Shown in pieces: positions 61,499-64,000 of a DNA stretch of 64,000 nt (positions are counted from its first letter, which is position 1; the number at the start of each line of letters is the position of its first letter). A program made the translations under genes and the position numbers. The stretch comes from Martinezella multihospitum (GTDB lineage: Bacteria; Pseudomonadota; Alphaproteobacteria; Rhizobiales; Rhizobiaceae), in the NCBI RefSeq assembly GCF_900094585.1, contig NZ_FMAG01000014.1, positions 61,812 to 125,811 of the forward strand, written 5' to 3'. The notes under the pieces are model-generated. The model was not told the DNA's origin, ran no database searches, and saw only the letters and a program-made list of their open reading frames with translations.

Positions 61499-61570
61499 AT
61501 CCCTGCGGCACGCAACCAGGCGACGCTGTTTCCGCCGGTCGGGTGCATAGAGCTATCGCTTTGGCAGATC
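61499..61570. repeat. Dispersed repeat family D, copy 1
   Basis: CCCTGCGGCACGCAACCAGG then CTGTTTCCGCCGGTCGGGTG, about 70 bp. A related copy lies at 63746-63815. Both lie in the conjugation-like right end. Confidence 0.55.
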
Positions 61571-61603
61571 TCGGCTTGTCGACGTGTTGCGTCGCAAAAA
61601 ATA

Positions 61604-61626
61604 GGGCCATCGGAAAACCGAGGCCC
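61604..61626. terminator. Hairpin, terminator-like
   Basis: GGGCC-AT-CGG with loop AAAA and CCG-A-GGCCC, followed by TTTA. It lies between repeat D and a possible short ORF. Confidence 0.4.
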
Positions 61627-61667
61627 TTTAAAGTGTGAAGGTTATAACCTCCAGAGGGGAACAGCTA

Positions 61668-61748
61668 ATGCGATGGACCTGGGAGGAAGCCATCACGTGC
61701 ATCAGCTACGGACTTTATGCCTATATTTTATTCGATTCGCAACTATAA
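61668..61748 (+). CDS. Possible 26-aa peptide
   Basis: ATG 61668 has GAGGGG eight nt upstream. Product: MRWTWEEAITCISYGLYAYI then LFDSQL. It is hydrophobic and ends convergent with the next entry, overlapping by six nt. Only the ribosome binding site argues for it. Confidence 0.3.
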   Translation: MRWTWEEAITCISYGLYAYILFDSQL

Positions 61749-61970
61749 TTTGTGCAGTGCAGCGATGCCGCGGCCGGCCGCATCGCAGCAGGCCTCGAAT
61801 TCCAAATCGTTTGTAACTTCTGGCTTGTTGCGCGGGGTATCGCCATATTGGCGGCCGACAAAAGCCGTCTCGATCGTGCGTATCCAGAACGCACTATGCT
61901 GCTCTTTCGTGCGCAAAACCTTGTAAGATTCATCAGTATCTTGAGCAAATGCAAATCTGCATATTGCCAC
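61743..61970 (-). CDS. Hypothetical protein, 75 aa
   Basis: The frame from GTG 61970 reads VAICRFAFAQDTDESYKVLR, then FWIRTIETAFVGRQYGDTP, then TNDLEFEACCDAAGRGIAAL. The sequence is coherent and balanced, unlike other frames here. No ribosome binding site is visible and the start is unsure. No family recognised. Confidence 0.4.
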   Translation of the reverse strand: MAICRFAFAQDTDESYKVLRTKEQHSAFWIRTIETAFVGRQYGDTPRNKPEVTNDLEFEACCDAAGRGIAALHKL

Positions 61971-62028
61971 GGCGTGACAATGATCACGGAATGATCCTAT
62001 CGCCTCGGAACGAGAAGGAGCGACAGCG

Positions 62029-62250
62029 ATGCCTGATGCAGAATTTGACGACTTGCCAGATGACGATCCGGACCTTTTGGAAAACTGCGGTCTATCTAGG
62101 TCGTATGTCTCGCGCTTGCGTAATGCGTATTTCAGGCGCCTCTCGGATTTTGACGGCATGAGCGATATCGAAATCTTGCGCGAGCCGGGCGTTGGCTTGC
62201 GCATCGTCAAAGCCATTAGAGAGCAGCGGGCGCGTGTCGCTGCCAAGTGA
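62029..62250 (+). CDS. Hypothetical protein, 73 aa
   Basis: ATG 62029 behind AAGGAG at nine nt. Acidic N-terminus (PDAEFDDLPDDDPDLLEN) then GLSRSYVSRLRNAYFRRLSD and LREPGVGLRIVKAIREQRAR, which has the helix-hairpin-helix-like G-V-G turn. It may bind DNA non-specifically. Function unknown. Confidence 0.5.
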   Translation: MPDAEFDDLPDDDPDLLENCGLSRSYVSRLRNAYFRRLSDFDGMSDIEILREPGVGLRIVKAIREQRARVAAK

Positions 62251-62787
62251 CCATGCGATCCTGTCGGTTCCGGGCCGGCTCGATGCAGACCGGGAACGGA
62301 CACCATATCTGCACCTTGAGAGATAACCGACGACCAAAACCGCCGTGTCATCTGCAAAGGCCTTGGTGATCGCCGTGATCCGGCCGCCCAAACTGCCTCT
62401 CACCTTGCTTTCACAGTCGATGCCACGCGGTTGTTGCGGGCTTGGAATCTTAATGGGAGCACGGTGTGGCGAGTTGTTTCCAGCCAGAGAAGCCCGACGC
62501 CGGAGATGCTTGATACTGGCAGGCGACGGCGACAATGTTGCGGCTTGCATATCGTTAGGTCGTTTCCCGAGCGGATATGACGAATCCACCAGCCCGCGCG
62601 TATCTACCTCGTTGCGTTGCCTTCAGTGATCGGTCCCTACGGCCGGCCGGTCAGCCAGCAACCGGCGTGACAAACGATTTTCCCCTGGCCTACTGCCATT
62701 CCTCGCGCGCTGCATGCTGCAGCATCAAAATCGCCAGCCGCACCGGCGCTCCATTGCATTGCGCCCCTTCGGGTGCAGTCTTCGCGA

Positions 62788-62804
62788 CAAATGCGTCGCA
62801 TTTG
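62788..62804. promoter_or_regulatory. Palindrome upstream of the DUF736 gene
   Basis: CAAATGCG-T-CGCATTTG, a perfect 8-bp inverted repeat about 60 nt before the DUF736 start. A related imperfect palindrome lies at 63842-63858. Candidate operator; the binding protein is unknown. Confidence 0.45.
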
Positions 62805-62865
62805 CGCTGACCTTTGCCGTCCGCTTGTCGTGACCATCGGCAACGCAAACAAAGGAGACACTGCA

Positions 62866-63186
62866 ATGACCGATTTCGTCAACTTCATCCGCTTCAACAA
62901 CGATCGCACGCTCACCGGCAACATCGCCTCAGTCGCCTACGACCTCGACATTTTGGGCGAGGAATTCGAGAGCACCAACGCCAAGGCGCCCGTCTATCGC
63001 CTCTTCGCCAAGAGCCCGCGCGGCAGGCGTGTCGAGATCGGCGGCATCTGGAAGAAGCAGAACCAGAATGGCGGCGACTACTTCACTCTCAGCGTCAACA
63101 CCGGATACGGCAGGCTCAACGCCAATCTCGGCCGCTATCCCGGCCAGGATGATGAGGAGTTGATGGCGGTCATACCCTGGGAATAA
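62866..63186 (+). CDS. DUF736 family protein
   Basis: 106 residues from ATG 62866 behind AAAGGAGACACTGCA. The DUF736 pattern is clear: an N-terminal extension, LTGNIASVAYDLDILGEEFE, YRLFAKSPRGRRVEIGGIWK, and the C-terminal GGDYFTLSVNTGYGRLNANL. DUF736 proteins are conserved in alphaproteobacterial plasmids and conjugative elements, usually next to transfer or replication genes. The role is unknown. Confidence 0.9.
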   Translation: MTDFVNFIRFNNDRTLTGNIASVAYDLDILGEEFESTNAKAPVYRLFAKSPRGRRVEIGGIWKKQNQNGGDYFTLSVNTGYGRLNANLGRYPGQDDEELMAVIPWE

Positions 63187-63232
63187 CCACGACAATCGCA
63201 GTGCCCCGGCCATCGGCCGGGGTGCCGTGTAC

Positions 63233-63481
63233 TCAAGTCCGCTTCGATCCCCGAGCGAGCGCCTGGTTCGCCTTATCAAGGCAAATGGCAGCACCAGCCA
63301 ACAATATCGAGCAGGTCGGAGAGAAAATAGTGCCGCGCCAGATGCTATCCATGCCGACATCTAGCCGCAGGAATTGCAGGATCGCACCGATGAAGAAGAA
63401 AATCGCGCAAAACCCCAATATCAGAATGAGGCCATTCAACACAAACTTGATCTGTTTCACGTTTCTCGCCCATCTTTCCAA
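63233..63481 (-). CDS. Small membrane protein, 82 aa
   Basis: 82 residues, ATG 63481. Two hydrophobic segments: VLNGLILILGFCAIFFFIGA (about 14-33) and TCSILLAGAAICLDKANQAL. A basic end (RGSKRT) follows. Probably an inner-membrane protein. Function unknown. Its 5' flank has a GGAAAG near the start. Confidence 0.5.
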   Translation of the reverse strand: MERWARNVKQIKFVLNGLILILGFCAIFFFIGAILQFLRLDVGMDSIWRGTIFSPTCSILLAGAAICLDKANQALARGSKRT

Positions 63482-64000
63482 AAAAAGGCATAGGTCCGCC
63501 GATAAGCTTGCCCTGCGCCATGTCGTTGAAGGATCAAGGGCAATTTGCCGCTTAGACCTCGCCTGATTCCCTTTCGAGACGGGGTATCGGTCACGTTAAT
63601 TGCTTTATATAGCGAAAACGCAGTATGCGCAAAGTATATGAGCGCGATCATTGCGGCGGAAGTTCTGCTTGTTTGCCGCAATCTCCAGTCCTGGACGGTT
63701 GGTGTCATCATTGGCACGTCGCATCTGCGACCGCGCGTCTCAGCCTGCGGCACGGAACCAGCCGGAGACCTGTTTCCGCCCGGTCGGGTGACGATCGCAT
63801 CGTCTTGGCTGTATCCGCAGCGCCATGGCGCCGGCGCGCGACAAATGCTCGCGCATTTACGCTGACACCGGCGACATCTTTCCTTCAGTCGGGAAAAGAG
63901 GGGCACTGCCCTCTCTTCCCAGCAAGAACAAAAAGCCGCTTCCCCATCCTTCGGGCTGTCGCCCTGCAGGACGATCGCGCCGTCGGCGCCATCGCCGCTC
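63482..64000. other. About 500 nt without a supported gene
   Basis: Contains repeat family D copy 2 (63746-63815) and a palindrome (63842-63858). Frames crossing it are shadows. The last 100 bases are GC-rich and no start or known motif could be assigned. Confidence 0.4.
63746..63815. repeat. Dispersed repeat family D, copy 2
   Basis: CCTGCGGCACGGAACCAGCC then CTGTTTCCGCCCGGTCGGGTG. Compare with 61499-61570; a few indels separate them. Confidence 0.55.

Noticed and set aside
61743..62357. 204-codon minus-strand frame as one gene
   Set aside because: Its first 130 codons are antisense to the 62029-62250 gene and have poor composition; only the last 75 codons look coding.
1..64000. CRISPR array
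   Set aside because: No series of regularly spaced identical repeats was seen; the repeats found are dispersed pairs or triplets.

Overview
The window reads as an accessory segment of a Rhizobiales genome, most likely Rhizobiaceae (Rhizobium/Agrobacterium/Ensifer), probably on a plasmid or a genomic island. This rests on high GC with AT-rich patches, an ISBst12-type IS66 transposase, DUF982, DUF736, DUF4167-like and WGR small proteins, an NsrR/Hmp pair, and many small conserved rhizobial-type ORFs. No rRNA, intact tRNA, CRISPR array or replication origin was seen.

Layout. 0-8.4 kb: cut-off glutamine-amidotransferase-like gene, GNAT enzymes, a second-type signal peptidase I, a tyrosine recombinase, one intact IS66 element and one decayed IS66 remnant. 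8.4-23.2 kb: a defence island. It holds a KAP P-loop NTPase, a DUF5677 protein, a two-gene PD-(D/E)XK/SEC-C plus HEPN unit, a Gabija-like OLD nuclease/UvrD helicase pair, and a tightly coupled four-gene operon (haem-oxygenase-like diiron protein, Nmad2-like protein, XRE-ImmA metallopeptidase, PIN nuclease). 23.7-25 kb: tRNA-Thr-like 3' fragment, a ParDE toxin-antitoxin pair and a 49-residue small protein. 25.5-27 kb: a phospholipase C/acid phosphatase family enzyme without an obvious signal peptide.

27.3-36.3 kb: a type VI secretion effector module. It has a SUKH immunity-like protein, an AP2-domain protein, VgrG, a DUF4123 adaptor, toxin 1 plus an ankyrin-like protein, then a second toxin cassette. 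The second cassette carries a copied DUF4123 tail and a copied toxin N-terminus, a different HNH-like C-terminus and a different putative immunity protein. A PAAR protein ends the module. There is no T6SS sheath, baseplate or ATPase here, so the module would depend on an apparatus encoded elsewhere.

36.3-49.3 kb: GNAT, a hydrolase, a broken rtcB with a HEAT-like neighbour, the nitric-oxide detoxification unit (palindromic operator, hmp, nsrR), a fatty acid desaturase, a B12-binding radical SAM protein, a cold shock protein and a run of small genes. The last include two genes of 42 and 55 residues only 2 nt apart. 49.3-60.3 kb: a three-gene ABC-2 exporter, a single-chain ABC exporter, ABM monooxygenase, GNATs, MFS, Nudix and P-loop kinase genes, interleaved with several families of short dispersed repeats and IS remnants. 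60.5-64 kb: a 2H phosphoesterase of phage type, a WGR protein, a DUF736 protein and repeats, consistent with plasmid or ICE sequence.

The strongest candidate for an undescribed system is the operon at 20.3-23.2 kb. The next is the PD-(D/E)XK/SEC-C plus HEPN pair at 12.6-16.0 kb. All functional statements come from reading motifs by eye; no database search was possible.
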